Shown: in pieces, positions 34,478 through 42,983 of the stretch
Layout: every line of letters begins with the position of its first letter
Numbering within the stretch: position 1 is the stretch's first letter
Assembly: GCF_003219815.1 (NCBI RefSeq)
Contig: NZ_QJVD01000014.1
Coordinates: 1 to 64,000 of the forward strand
Source of the DNA: Arthrobacter livingstonensis
Lineage (GTDB): Bacteria > Actinomycetota > Actinomycetes > Actinomycetales > Micrococcaceae
Direction of reading: 5' to 3'
Length of the DNA stretch: 64,000 nucleotides
Notes under the pieces: generated by a model
Databases searched by the model: none
The model's input: the letters and a program-made list of their open reading frames with translations, nothing else
Told to the model about the DNA's origin: nothing
Made by a program: the position numbers and the translations under genes

Positions 34478-35191
34478 GTGCCAGGGCCGGGGGCAGCCCA
34501 ACTGCTGGAGGTGTGGGAACGGGGTCTTGACCAAGACCAGGCGCAGCGGGCGCTGACGCTGCTGGCCGCCGCCGTGCCGCAGGCGCAGCCCGGGGAGCTC
34601 GCCGGCTGGCCGCTGGGCCGGCGCGACGCGGCACTGCTGGCATTCCGGGCCGAACTCTTCGGCCCGGACCTGGACGCCGTGGCCCAATGCCCGGACTGCG
34701 GGCTGGAGGTGGAACTGTCCTTCCCCACGCTCGCGATGGCGGCCGGGGAAGCTGCACGGACGGTCACGGTCCGCCGGGACGGCTACGAGGTCACCCTGCG
34801 AGCCGTCACCAGCAACGACCTGCTCGGCCTGGATTCCGCCGACGCGCACACCGCCCTGGTGCACCGCTGCGTGGCAGCCGCCACGGCGTCCGGCGTTCAC
34901 ATGGAGCCCACAGACCTTCCGGCGGACCTCGTCGAAGCCCTAGGGGAGGAGCTGGCCCGCACTGACCCGGCCGCCATCACGGAACTGGCCCTTGAATGCC
35001 CTGACTGTTCCCACCAATGGCTGGCGCCGTTCCACATTGCCTCCTACCTGTGGGCGGAGCTGCACCACTGGGCCGGGCGCATGCTGCTGGAAATCGACGC
35101 CCTGGCCCGCACCTATGGCTGGAGTGAACACGAGATCCTGGCCCTTGCCCCGCGCCGCCGCCAGGCCTACCTGGAACTTGTGACGCCATGA
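34478..35191 (+). CDS. eCIS-associated protein with two CPxC zinc motifs
   Basis: A 237-residue protein with CPDC at about residues 70-73 and again at about 173-176 (CPDCGLEVE and CPDCSHQW). Four cysteines in two knuckles suggest one zinc ribbon. The C terminus is helical (FHIASYLWAELHHWAGRMLLEIDALARTYGWSEHEILALAPRRRQAYLELV), resembling small baseplate/chaperone proteins of T4-like phages. Such genes sit after the tube in many actinobacterial eCIS loci; the role is probably assembly of the tail or baseplate. Start is GTG at 34478. Confidence 0.7.
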   Translation: MPGPGAAQLLEVWERGLDQDQAQRALTLLAAAVPQAQPGELAGWPLGRRDAALLAFRAELFGPDLDAVAQCPDCGLEVELSFPTLAMAAGEAARTVTVRRDGYEVTLRAVTSNDLLGLDSADAHTALVHRCVAAATASGVHMEPTDLPADLVEALGEELARTDPAAITELALECPDCSHQWLAPFHIASYLWAELHHWAGRMLLEIDALARTYGWSEHEILALAPRRRQAYLELVTP

Positions 35192-35994
35192 GCTTTGTGG
35201 CCGGCCTGCTGGCCCGGGAACTTCCCACCGTGTCCCGAGGCGCCGGCGCCTCAGGGTCTGCCGGCACGACGCCGGTCCTCGCGGTGCTGCCCCGCCTCGC
35301 CTCCCGCTACGAGGAGGCCGGTGCCCCGCTGTGGCGGGGCAGCGGAAACGTCACCCTGGAAAGCGAGGCGGAATCAGGGGCGGAAACCGGGCCGGGCCAG
35401 GCCCATCGTTCGCCCGCGGCGCCAAAGCCGGCCTTCCCGACGGGCCCCGTGCCCGCCGGGCCAGGCCCCGCCACACGGACCGTGGGCGGCCCCGCGCTCC
35501 GGCCGGCGCCCGCGGCACCCGGCAGTCTGGGCTACCCTCCGGGGCCGGTTACGGAACGCCGCGCCGCCGTGGCCCAACACCGGGGTTACGCCGGACCTCC
35601 GCCGCCCGCTCCGGTGATCCGGCCCGTGCTTCGCCCCGCGGAACGGCCCGCCCAGGAAGCCCCGGGACTCCGCCACGGTGAAACGCAGGCAACAACTCCC
35701 AGGCGGCAGGACGGCGTCGTCCGTGGGCAGGCGGTGGCCACAGCTGTGCCCGCAGCAGCCACGCGCGCCCGCCGGGAGCCTGCCCCGCAGCCCGTGGCCC
35801 CGGCCACCGGCATGCTGCGCCCCCGGCTGGAGCCGCTGGTGCGCCGCGAAACGGTCCGGGCACCCGAACAGCACATCCACGTGCATATCGGGCGGATCGA
35901 GGTCAAGGCCGTCGCTGCGCCCACCCAGCGGCCCGCCGCCCCGGAACGGACCCGGCTGATGAGCCTGGACGAGTACCTGGAGGGACGGCCATGA
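35188..35994 (+). CDS. eCIS-associated Pro/Ala-rich linker protein
   Basis: A 268-residue protein, mostly low complexity and rich in Pro, Ala, Arg and Gly, hence probably disordered. Only two short ordered-looking parts exist: an N-terminal helix (SFVAGLLARELPTV) and a C-terminal block EQHIHVHIGRIEVKA followed by RTRLMSLDEYLEGRP. The C-terminal block recurs in proteins of this position in other eCIS loci. It overlaps its neighbours on both sides by four bases (ATGA). Function unknown, perhaps connecting ATPase or terminator to the particle. Confidence 0.65.
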   Translation: MSFVAGLLARELPTVSRGAGASGSAGTTPVLAVLPRLASRYEEAGAPLWRGSGNVTLESEAESGAETGPGQAHRSPAAPKPAFPTGPVPAGPGPATRTVGGPALRPAPAAPGSLGYPPGPVTERRAAVAQHRGYAGPPPPAPVIRPVLRPAERPAQEAPGLRHGETQATTPRRQDGVVRGQAVATAVPAAATRARREPAPQPVAPATGMLRPRLEPLVRRETVRAPEQHIHVHIGRIEVKAVAAPTQRPAAPERTRLMSLDEYLEGRP

Positions 35995-37271
35995 GCAGCA
36001 CCTGGGCCATCGCCGTCGTGACCGCCGCGCTGCGGAACCTGCTCCAAACCACTGTCCCCGCGCTGGATCCGGTGCTCTCGGACCTCAGCGTCACCACCCG
36101 GACGCCGGACATGGCCCGCAAGACCGTCAGTGGCTCCTCGCTTAACGTGTTCCTCTACGGCACCGCGGTCAATGCCGGCTGGCGCAACCAGGACCCGCCG
36201 CGGACTAGGCCGGGGGAGCAGGCCGTCCCGCCGCTGGCCCTGAACCTGCACTACCTGGTGACTGCCTACGGCCGCGACGACGCCGACCAGGACGCCGTGA
36301 GCCACCGGGCCCTGGCCGGGGCCATGAGCGTGCTGCACGACCACCCCGTGTTCAGTCCCGCCGAGCTGACGGCGGCGCTGGCCAACAGCGACGTGGCCGG
36401 CCAGCCTGAACGCCTGCGCATCACGCCCCTGCCGCTCACCACCGACGAGCTGTCCAAGCTGTGGACAGCGTTCCAGACCAACCTGCGCGTCTCCGCCGCG
36501 TACGAGGTGACGGTGGTGCTGATTGACAGCCACACCCCGCCCACCGCGCCCCTGCCCGTGCTGGTCCGCGGCGGCCAGGACCAAGGTGTGCAACTGGTCC
36601 TGGGCGCGGCTGCCTCGCTCACGGCCCTGCTGCCGCCGCGCTCGCAGGCAGCGGCCGAACAGGGGCTGGCCGTGGCGGTTACCGGGAGCAACCTCACGGC
36701 CGTGGACACCGTGCTGCGCTTCACCAGCATGTGGCGGCCGCTGCCGCCGGGCACACCCCTGCCGCCGGTGGAAGTGGCCCCCACTCCCGGTGCGGAACCG
36801 GGCCAGCTGCTGGTGGTGCCGCCGGACCTCACGGCTGATCCCGAGGCCTGGGGCCGCTGGGTGCCCGGGTTCTACACGGTCGACGCCGTGACCCGCACCG
36901 CCGGGAGCCCGGCCGCGGTCAGCAACGCGGTGGCTTTTGCCCTGGCCCCGGCCGTCACCGTCAGCCCCCATGCGCCGGCCACGGTATCCGCCGGTGGCAC
37001 GGTCGCGCTGACGTGCTCGCCCAGGATTGGCGACGGCCAGCACGTGGTGGTGCTCTGCGGCGGTGCCAGTGCCGAGGCTGCCGTGAGCAATCCTGCCCCC
37101 GGGGATCCTGACTTTGCCAGCACGCCCAGCACCGTGACCTTTTCTGTGCCGGCCGTTCCGGTGGGCCTCCACCCGGTCAGGCTGCGGGTGGACGGCGTGG
37201 ACAGCATTCCGGTCCTCTTCACGGGGCCCGTCCCGGCCTTTGACCCCGCCCAGCAGGTGAACGTCACATGA
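35991..37271 (+). CDS. eCIS tail terminator, DUF4255/Pvc16-like
   Basis: A 426-residue protein. The N-terminal ~190 residues (WAIAVVTAALRNLLQ, GSSLNVFLYGTAVNAGWRNQD, LALNLHYLVTAYGRDDADQDAVSHRALAGAMSVLHDHPVF) are the DUF4255 domain of Afp16/Pvc16, which caps tube and sheath at the distal end. The rest is made of beta-rich, Ig-like repeats (for example VTVSPHAPATVSAGGTVALTC), an extension absent from the short Pvc16. Overlaps the ATPase gene by four bases. Confidence 0.87.
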   Translation: MSSTWAIAVVTAALRNLLQTTVPALDPVLSDLSVTTRTPDMARKTVSGSSLNVFLYGTAVNAGWRNQDPPRTRPGEQAVPPLALNLHYLVTAYGRDDADQDAVSHRALAGAMSVLHDHPVFSPAELTAALANSDVAGQPERLRITPLPLTTDELSKLWTAFQTNLRVSAAYEVTVVLIDSHTPPTAPLPVLVRGGQDQGVQLVLGAAASLTALLPPRSQAAAEQGLAVAVTGSNLTAVDTVLRFTSMWRPLPPGTPLPPVEVAPTPGAEPGQLLVVPPDLTADPEAWGRWVPGFYTVDAVTRTAGSPAAVSNAVAFALAPAVTVSPHAPATVSAGGTVALTCSPRIGDGQHVVVLCGGASAEAAVSNPAPGDPDFASTPSTVTFSVPAVPVGLHPVRLRVDGVDSIPVLFTGPVPAFDPAQQVNVT

Positions 37272-39277
37272 GCGCCCGGGAGGACTGGCTCCAGGCCAAT
37301 GACAGTTTCCTGGCCGGGCGGACAGCATGGCTGCAACGGCGGCTGCAGGCCCTGGCCGGCGGCCCGGACGCGGGACGGGAGGGCCCTGCCGCCGCACCGG
37401 CCGGTGACCCGGACACCATTCCGCTGCTTCGTCTGGCCAAGGCCTTCAACTTGTCCGACTTTGAGGCCAACATCGTGCTCCTGTGCGTGGCCGTCGAGTT
37501 GGATCCTGACCTGGCCGCACTCTGTGGTGCCGCAGCCCACCGCCCGGAGCTGCCGTATCCCACCTTCGCCCTGGCCCGGGCCATCTTCGCGGACCCGGCG
37601 TGGGACGCCCTGTCGCCGGATGAGCCGCTGCTCTTTTGGCCGCTGGTGTGCGTGGCCGACGGCCGGCCGCTGCCGGCGGCCCGGCTGTACACGGACCAGC
37701 GGATAGTTGATTTTGTCCTGGGGCTGGACCACCTGGACGAGCGGCTGGGCGCCCTGGCCTCCCCCCTGCCACCGGTCCCCGGCGGGCTCTCCGCGTCCCA
37801 GCACGATGTGGCGCGGCGCCTCGCCACGCTGGCCACGGGCATGCGCCACGGACTGGCGCTCACCCTCCCGGGGCCGCACCGCGACGCCAAGGAGATGGTG
37901 GCCGCAGAGGCCGCGGCGGCCTTGGGGCTTCGGCTGTTCACCCTCGACGCCGGAGACATTCCCGCCGACGCCGTGGACGCGGTGCGGTTCGCCAGGCTGT
38001 GGCACCGGGAATCGGTGCTGTCCGGCGTCGCACTGTTCCTGGATGCAGCGGAGCTCGACGCCGCGGACCCCCAGGCCGGTGCCGTGCGCCGTTGGCTGGG
38101 CCACACCGGCGGCCTGGTTTTTGTGGCAGTCCACGAGCCCTGGCCGCAGCTGGGCGCGCTCGCCGTGGGGGTGGCGAAGCCGACGACGGCGGAACAGGCA
38201 CAGTCCTGGCGGGCGGGCCTGGGCGTTGAAAACGGTGTTGGCGGCACAGGCGGCACAGGCGGCACTGGCGGCACTGGCGGCACTGACGGCACTGACGGTG
38301 CGGCCACGGCAAGCACCGGAAAACTGGCCGCCACCTTCGACTTTGACCTGACGGCCATCACGCGGACGTTCGCCCGGGCAGCAACGGAAGGGAAGCCCGG
38401 GCCGGATGCACTCTGGGCGGCCGCGCTGGAGACCGCCAGCCCGGCCCTGGACCGGCTGGCGCAACGGGTTCGGGCCACGGTGGCCCCGGACGCGCTCAAG
38501 CTGCCCCCCGCAGAACGTTCCCTGCTGCGGCAAATCGCCGGCCAGGTGGCCCACCGGGACACCGTCTACAACAGCTACGGCTTTGGCATCGGCATTCAGC
38601 GGGGCACCGGCCTGAGCGTCCTTTTTGCCGGCGAAAGCGGGACCGGAAAAACCATGGCGGCGGAGGCGCTCGCCCAAGAACTCAGGCTCCTGCTGTACAA
38701 GATCGACCTCTCGGCGGTGGTGAGCAAGTACATTGGCGAAACCGAAAAGAACCTCCGCAAACTCTTCGACGCCGCGGAAAACGGTGGGGCCATCCTGTTC
38801 TTTGACGAGGCGGACGCGTTGTTCGGCAAGCGCAGCGACGTCAGGGACAGCCACGACCGCTATGCCAACATCGAGGTCAGCTACCTGCTCCAGCGCATCG
38901 AGTCGTTCCGCGGGCTGGCCATCCTGGCCACCAACCGCAAGGACAGCCTCGATCAGGCCTTCCTGCGCCGGCTGCGCTTTGTGCTGGACTTCCCGTTCCC
39001 GGCCCTGCCCGAACGCCTCGCCATCTGGCGGGCCGTGTTCCCGGCCACCGCGCCCGTGGGGGCGCTGGACTTTGACCGTCTGTCCCGGCTGAACCTGACC
39101 GGCGGCAGCATCCACAATGTGGCGCTCAACGCCGCCTTCATGGCTGCCGGCGCCACAGGAACTGTCACCATGGATTTGGTGCTGGCGGCTGCCCGGGATG
39201 AATTCCGCAAGCTGGGCCGGCCCGTCAACGAAGGCGACTTCGCCTGGCACGGGGAGCTGGTGGACCATGGACATTGA
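37268..39277 (+). CDS. eCIS AAA+ ATPase (Afp15/Pvc15-like)
   Basis: A 669-residue ATPase. Walker A GESGTGKT lies near residue 455 and Walker B ILFFDEADALFG near 510. SYLLQRIESFRGLAILATNRKDSLDQAFLRRLRFVLDFPFP holds the sensor and arginine-finger region. The N-terminal ~320 residues form a helical domain typical of Pvc15. A Gly-Gly-Thr repeat tract (about residues 325-343) links the parts and is encoded by 9-base tandem units. Members are thought to load cargo or help particle assembly; the DUF4157 cargo-like gene is two genes downstream, which fits. Confidence 0.9.
   Translation: MSAREDWLQANDSFLAGRTAWLQRRLQALAGGPDAGREGPAAAPAGDPDTIPLLRLAKAFNLSDFEANIVLLCVAVELDPDLAALCGAAAHRPELPYPTFALARAIFADPAWDALSPDEPLLFWPLVCVADGRPLPAARLYTDQRIVDFVLGLDHLDERLGALASPLPPVPGGLSASQHDVARRLATLATGMRHGLALTLPGPHRDAKEMVAAEAAAALGLRLFTLDAGDIPADAVDAVRFARLWHRESVLSGVALFLDAAELDAADPQAGAVRRWLGHTGGLVFVAVHEPWPQLGALAVGVAKPTTAEQAQSWRAGLGVENGVGGTGGTGGTGGTGGTDGTDGAATASTGKLAATFDFDLTAITRTFARAATEGKPGPDALWAAALETASPALDRLAQRVRATVAPDALKLPPAERSLLRQIAGQVAHRDTVYNSYGFGIGIQRGTGLSVLFAGESGTGKTMAAEALAQELRLLLYKIDLSAVVSKYIGETEKNLRKLFDAAENGGAILFFDEADALFGKRSDVRDSHDRYANIEVSYLLQRIESFRGLAILATNRKDSLDQAFLRRLRFVLDFPFPALPERLAIWRAVFPATAPVGALDFDRLSRLNLTGGSIHNVALNAAFMAAGATGTVTMDLVLAAARDEFRKLGRPVNEGDFAWHGELVDHGH
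38240..38299 (+). repeat. 9-bp tandem repeat in the ATPase gene
   Basis: About six to seven copies of GGCGGCAC(A/T)-like units, each coding Gly-Gly-Thr and decaying to Gly-Thr-Asp at the end. The tract lies in a linker before the ATPase domain, so copy-number changes would keep the frame. Confidence 0.75.
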
Positions 39278-39557
39278 CGTGCAGATCGAACGGCTTGTCC
39301 TCGACGGGCTGGAACTGGGCCCGGGCGGCGCCGACGCACTGGCGGCCGCCCTTGAGGCCGAGCTGTCCCGGAGCCTGGCCGCCACCGGAGCCGGCCTGCG
39401 TGCCGGGTCACCGTCGGTCCCGGACGCGGCCGGCCCGGCATTCGGCAGCACCGGCCGGCTGGTGCTGCCGCCGGTGGCCGTCACTGCGGGAATGCAGCCG
39501 GGACTGCTGGGCCGTCGGATTGGCGCCACACTTGCCGGGGGGCTGAACCATGGCTGA
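39267..39557 (+). CDS. small eCIS-associated protein
   Basis: A 96-residue protein starting MDIDVQIERLVLDGLELGPGGADALAAALEAEL and ending LLGRRIGATLAGGLNHG. Short proteins of this pattern accompany AAA ATPase and DUF4157 genes in actinobacterial and cyanobacterial eCIS loci. It overlaps the ATPase gene by 11 bases and the cargo gene by 8. Function unknown; a cargo adaptor is possible from position. Confidence 0.65.
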   Translation: MDIDVQIERLVLDGLELGPGGADALAAALEAELSRSLAATGAGLRAGSPSVPDAAGPAFGSTGRLVLPPVAVTAGMQPGLLGRRIGATLAGGLNHG

Positions 39558-41469
39558 AAAGATGGCCCCCACCCTGGCCCCACCCGTCCACCGGCCGGTG
39601 GTGGCGCGGGGGGGCACGCTGGCCCGCGAGCGCGCGGCCGATGCAGTGGCGGCCGCCGTGGCCGCAAACTCAGCCGGACATGCCGGGGGGCCGGAACGCC
39701 ACGAAAGCCGGTCTCCGCTGGCCGAAACCACACTGGCCGCGCTGGCCCGTGGCGCAGCACGCACCATGCAATCGGCGGGGCAGCCGCTGCACGCCGGCAC
39801 GCGCACCACCCTGGAACGGGAGATCGGTGCCGATCTTGGCGCTGTCCGCGTGCACGCCGGCGACGCCGCTGGCCGCTTTGCCGCATCCCTGGGAGCCAGG
39901 GCCGCCACCGTGGGGCAGGACATCCTGGGCAGCGCCGAACACCTCAACCCGGCCACCGCCGACGGCCTGCGGCTGATCAGCCACGAGGCAGCCCACACCC
40001 TCCAGCAGCGGCATGGGTCAGCCCCCGCCATCCAATTCGACGTCATCGACGACGTGCGGGACAAGCTCTCCTATGGCGTGCTCGACTGGGCCGTGACGGA
40101 CTCGGACGCCATGGAGGCCCTGGCAGCGCTGGCGGCACTGCCCGCCCCCGCCCTGACGGCGGGCCTGGCGCGGCTTGAACAAAAGTACATCGACCGCCTC
40201 ATCGACAACCTTCCCGACGCCGCCAAAACCGGTCCAGCCTATACTCGTGTCATCACCGCCATCGGGGCCGGCCGGGCCGTCCCCCAGGCGGCGGACAAGC
40301 TCAGCTACGGACTCTTTGACTGGGCCGTCACGGACGCCGACGTCACCAACGTCTTCAACACCATGGTGAACCTGCCGGCGCCCGAACAGGAGAAATTCCT
40401 GCTGGGGCTCAACACCGCCGGGAAGCTGGGGCGGCTGATCTCCAACTCCACGGCGGCTCACCAGGCCCTGTACATCCGGCCCTGGATCAACACCCTGACG
40501 CGGGGCCGGTTGACGGCGGACCAGCAGACCATCCTGCGGGTCATCGCCACCGAATCCTCCGACGGCGCCCTGGACACCCTGGTGCTGGCCGCCGGAATTC
40601 GCTTTGACGTGCCGGTGGGCCGCGGAACCATCGCCGGCTACCCTGCCTCCAATTGGACCGTGGACGCACTGCGGGAAACCTATCTGGCCCTGGACAGCCT
40701 GCCCGACTCCCATGTGGCCCGCAGCGCCGCCTTCCGGCGGGTGGGCGCGTTCTCGCAGGGTCCCGACGCGCGCGGGGAGATCACTGGCGGCGTGTATTCG
40801 GACACCAAGCGCGAACTCGACATCAATGTCTCCGACACCGGCCTGAGCGCCACCGTCCTGCACGAAACCGGGCACTCGGTGGACAAACAGATGGGGTGGA
40901 GCACCGGTCCGCTGCCCACGGACTCCAAGCGGGGCGGCTGGATACAGTATGGCGCCACCATGGGCATCTGCGCCCACGACATGGTGGACGATGCCAAGGC
41001 CGGGGTCTATGCGCTGACCGCCCCGCAACGCGGCGACGTTGAAACGGAGATGGCGACAGCCATGACCAACCGCACCATCGTGGGCCTGACCGCAAGGATT
41101 ACCTCCCGGCCGTGGTTCGCCGGGCTGGCCGCCCCGGTGCGGGCCGGTGTGGTTGCGGACCCGGCGATCACGGCCATCGGCACCGGCCTGGACCATCCTT
41201 GGTTCAAGCCCAACGGCGGCGATCGGATCGGCGTGCCGGCCGCCCACGTCTACGAGGAGTCCTATGCCTCCCAGTGGAACCGTTACGAATACGCGGCCCG
41301 CACCCGGCTGCTGACCGACTACCAGTTCCGTGACCCGGGCGAATGGTTTGCCGAGGTCTACTCCTTCTACTTTGGCGGTACTGACAAGCGCCGTCAGCTC
41401 ACCGCCAAGGACCCGGACACGGCAGCCTACTTTGCGGCCAGCGTGGCACCCCTGGCCCCCTCGAGATGA
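39550..41469 (+). CDS. DUF4157 (eCIS core) protein with C-terminal metallopeptidase: candidate cargo toxin
   Basis: A 639-residue protein in three parts. Residues ~55-155 are the DUF4157 leader (LHAGTRTTLEREIGADLGAVRVHAGDAAG..., GQDILGSAEHLNPATADGLRLISHEAAHTLQQ) with an HExxH at 145-149; this domain marks eCIS cargo. Residues 171-300 hold two related modules, each opening DKLSYG(v/l)(l/f)DWAVTD (171-184 and 249-262). Residues ~420-639 contain a second zinc motif HETGH (438-442) and EWFAEVYSFYF (598-608), where Glu602 or Glu598 would be the third ligand, as in lethal-factor-like gluzincins. A likely peptidase toxin loaded into the particle. Target unknown; a structural or lysis role cannot be excluded. 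Confidence 0.8.
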   Translation: MAEKMAPTLAPPVHRPVVARGGTLARERAADAVAAAVAANSAGHAGGPERHESRSPLAETTLAALARGAARTMQSAGQPLHAGTRTTLEREIGADLGAVRVHAGDAAGRFAASLGARAATVGQDILGSAEHLNPATADGLRLISHEAAHTLQQRHGSAPAIQFDVIDDVRDKLSYGVLDWAVTDSDAMEALAALAALPAPALTAGLARLEQKYIDRLIDNLPDAAKTGPAYTRVITAIGAGRAVPQAADKLSYGLFDWAVTDADVTNVFNTMVNLPAPEQEKFLLGLNTAGKLGRLISNSTAAHQALYIRPWINTLTRGRLTADQQTILRVIATESSDGALDTLVLAAGIRFDVPVGRGTIAGYPASNWTVDALRETYLALDSLPDSHVARSAAFRRVGAFSQGPDARGEITGGVYSDTKRELDINVSDTGLSATVLHETGHSVDKQMGWSTGPLPTDSKRGGWIQYGATMGICAHDMVDDAKAGVYALTAPQRGDVETEMATAMTNRTIVGLTARITSRPWFAGLAAPVRAGVVADPAITAIGTGLDHPWFKPNGGDRIGVPAAHVYEESYASQWNRYEYAARTRLLTDYQFRDPGEWFAEVYSFYFGGTDKRRQLTAKDPDTAAYFAASVAPLAPSR

Positions 41470-41479
41470 GAAGAAGACG

Positions 41480-42013
41480 ATGGAACAGGAAGTGAGCGAA
41501 CGCATCAGGGTGGCCGTGGCGCGGCGCACCCTGGAACTGGGCGGCCGCGGGCAAATCAGCCCCACCGACGTTTCCGTCACGCTGGAAGACACGGACGCGG
41601 CGCCCGGTTGCCGCCTCTTCACCGCCACGTGGGGTGCCGGCCGGGACGCCGGCGCCTTGTCCGGGCTGTTGCGCGACGACGACCCGCCGGACACCTTCCC
41701 AGGGCAGGCCTTCGGAAAGCTGTTGGAACGGTGGGGCGGGGCATCTCAACCGCCGGCCGCGGACGCCGTCGCCGCCGCGGCCGTATTCCTCCTGGACCCC
41801 GATCACCGGAGGGTTCCCGTGCTGGTGCCCACAGACCTTGCCGACTCGCCGGGCGCCGAACTGCCCTCCCTGATCGTCGGCGTACCGCTGCGGGGCGTGA
41901 ATTTTTGGTGGTCCGACGCCGGCCGGCTGGCCCGCGTCACGGTGGCGGACGACGGTGCGGGCAAGGTGACCGTGGCCGAGGTCGCTGCCGGGCGGACGGG
42001 AGGCGCACCATGA
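41480..42013 (+). CDS. hypothetical protein between cargo and baseplate genes
   Basis: A 177-residue acidic protein without membrane segments, starting MEQEVSERIRVAVARRTLELGGRGQISPTDVSV. Not recognised. It begins 10 bases after the cargo gene and ends in a four-base overlap with the CIS tube adaptor. Position would suit a cargo chaperone, an immunity factor or a structural accessory; nothing in the sequence decides between them. The start was chosen at the first Met after the cargo stop. Confidence 0.55.
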   Translation: MEQEVSERIRVAVARRTLELGGRGQISPTDVSVTLEDTDAAPGCRLFTATWGAGRDAGALSGLLRDDDPPDTFPGQAFGKLLERWGGASQPPAADAVAAAAVFLLDPDHRRVPVLVPTDLADSPGAELPSLIVGVPLRGVNFWWSDAGRLARVTVADDGAGKVTVAEVAAGRTGGAP

Positions 42014-42660
42014 GCGCCCCTCCGAACGCACCCCGCCTGGTTCGCGGCGGGATCGTGCTCGTGGACCCCGACACGGCCGCGGTCCTGCGGATCATTGCGC
42101 TCCAGTACAACCCGGCCACGCTGACCCGCACCCTGGCCATCCACGGCGCCGGAAAGGACACCCCTGACCGCTCCGAGGTGCTGCGCATCAAGGGCCCGCC
42201 CACCGAGACCATCAAGCTCGAGGCGGACATCGACGCCGTCGACCAGCTGGAGCTTGGCGCCGGCCCGGCCACCACCTCGGGGATTTTTCCGCAACTGGCC
42301 GCGCTGGAAATCTTGGTGTACCCCACCAGTGCCCAACTGCTTGCCAACAATGCCCTGCAGCAGGCCGGCAAGTTGGAGATTCTGCCCATGGAGGCTCCAC
42401 TTCCCCTGTTTGTGTGGAGCAAAAACCGCGTAATCCCCGTGCGCATCACCGACTTCTCCATCACTGAGGAGGCGTTCGACGTCAACCTGAACCCCATCCA
42501 GGCCAAGGTCAGCCTGGGCCTGCGCGTGCTCACCGTGGACGACGCCGGGTTTGACCACCGCGCCGGCAGCCTGTTCATGAGCTACCTGGCGCAAAAGGAA
42601 CAATTTGCCGCCGGCGGACCGCAAGCCACGCTGGACACGCTCGGAATCAGGGGGATCTAG
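42010..42660 (+). CDS. eCIS tube-initiator protein (CIS_tube, Afp7/Pvc7-like)
   Basis: A 216-residue protein with the CIS_tube domain: LRIIALQYNPATLTRTLAIHG, RIKGPPTETIKLEADIDAVDQLE, ALEILVYPT and LPLFVWSKNRVIPVRITDFSITEEAFDVNLNPIQAKVSLGLRVLT. Homologues join the tube to the baseplate hub. The C terminus lacks the LysM repeat that Pvc7 often has; instead, a LysM-like domain is encoded by the separate next gene. Start overlaps the previous stop (ATGA). Confidence 0.88.
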   Translation: MSAPPNAPRLVRGGIVLVDPDTAAVLRIIALQYNPATLTRTLAIHGAGKDTPDRSEVLRIKGPPTETIKLEADIDAVDQLELGAGPATTSGIFPQLAALEILVYPTSAQLLANNALQQAGKLEILPMEAPLPLFVWSKNRVIPVRITDFSITEEAFDVNLNPIQAKVSLGLRVLTVDDAGFDHRAGSLFMSYLAQKEQFAAGGPQATLDTLGIRGI

Positions 42661-42662
42661 CC

Positions 42663-42983
42663 ATGGCCGCCAACTTTGGAGCCAACAGCCGCTACGCCAC
42701 CACGGACACCCGTTCCTGGACGACGCCGGACGGTCAGGAGATCTCCTACCTGGCCCGCCGCTTCCTGCCGCACCCGGAAAACCTGGCGGGGATCGGCAGC
42801 CACGTGGTGGTGGCGGGGGACCGGCTGGACAACATTGCCGCCGCGGAGCTGGGGGATCCGGAATTGTGGTGGCGGGTGGCCGACGCCAACCGGGCCATGC
42901 TCTCGCTCGAGCTCACCGCTGAGCCGGGCACCACGCTGCGCATCGCGCTGCCCGAGGGCGTCCCAGGGATGCCCCATGTATAG
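42663..42983 (+). CDS. LysM-like baseplate adaptor
   Basis: A 106-residue protein. GIGSHVVVAGDRLDNIAAAELGDPELWWRVADANRAM is a LysM-type fold (as in T4 gp53 and the C terminus of Pvc7). In contractile tails it links tube initiator and wedge rather than binding peptidoglycan. Begins two bases after the CIS_tube gene and overlaps the hub gene by eight bases. Confidence 0.8.
   Translation: MAANFGANSRYATTDTRSWTTPDGQEISYLARRFLPHPENLAGIGSHVVVAGDRLDNIAAAELGDPELWWRVADANRAMLSLELTAEPGTTLRIALPEGVPGMPHV

Noticed and set aside
32738-34900. 720-codon minus-strand frame opposite sheath and tube
   Set aside because: Covers two recognisable plus-strand genes and shows no family resemblance; shadow frame.
38240-38299. 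CRISPR-like repeat
   Set aside because: Units are 9 bp, contiguous, in frame within a coding gene and without spacers.
36872-39886. Long minus-strand open frame (1004 codons) opposite the ATPase gene
   Set aside because: Composition is that of an antisense shadow in high-GC DNA (Arg/Pro/Gly-rich, no motifs), while the plus strand encodes a clear AAA+ ATPase.
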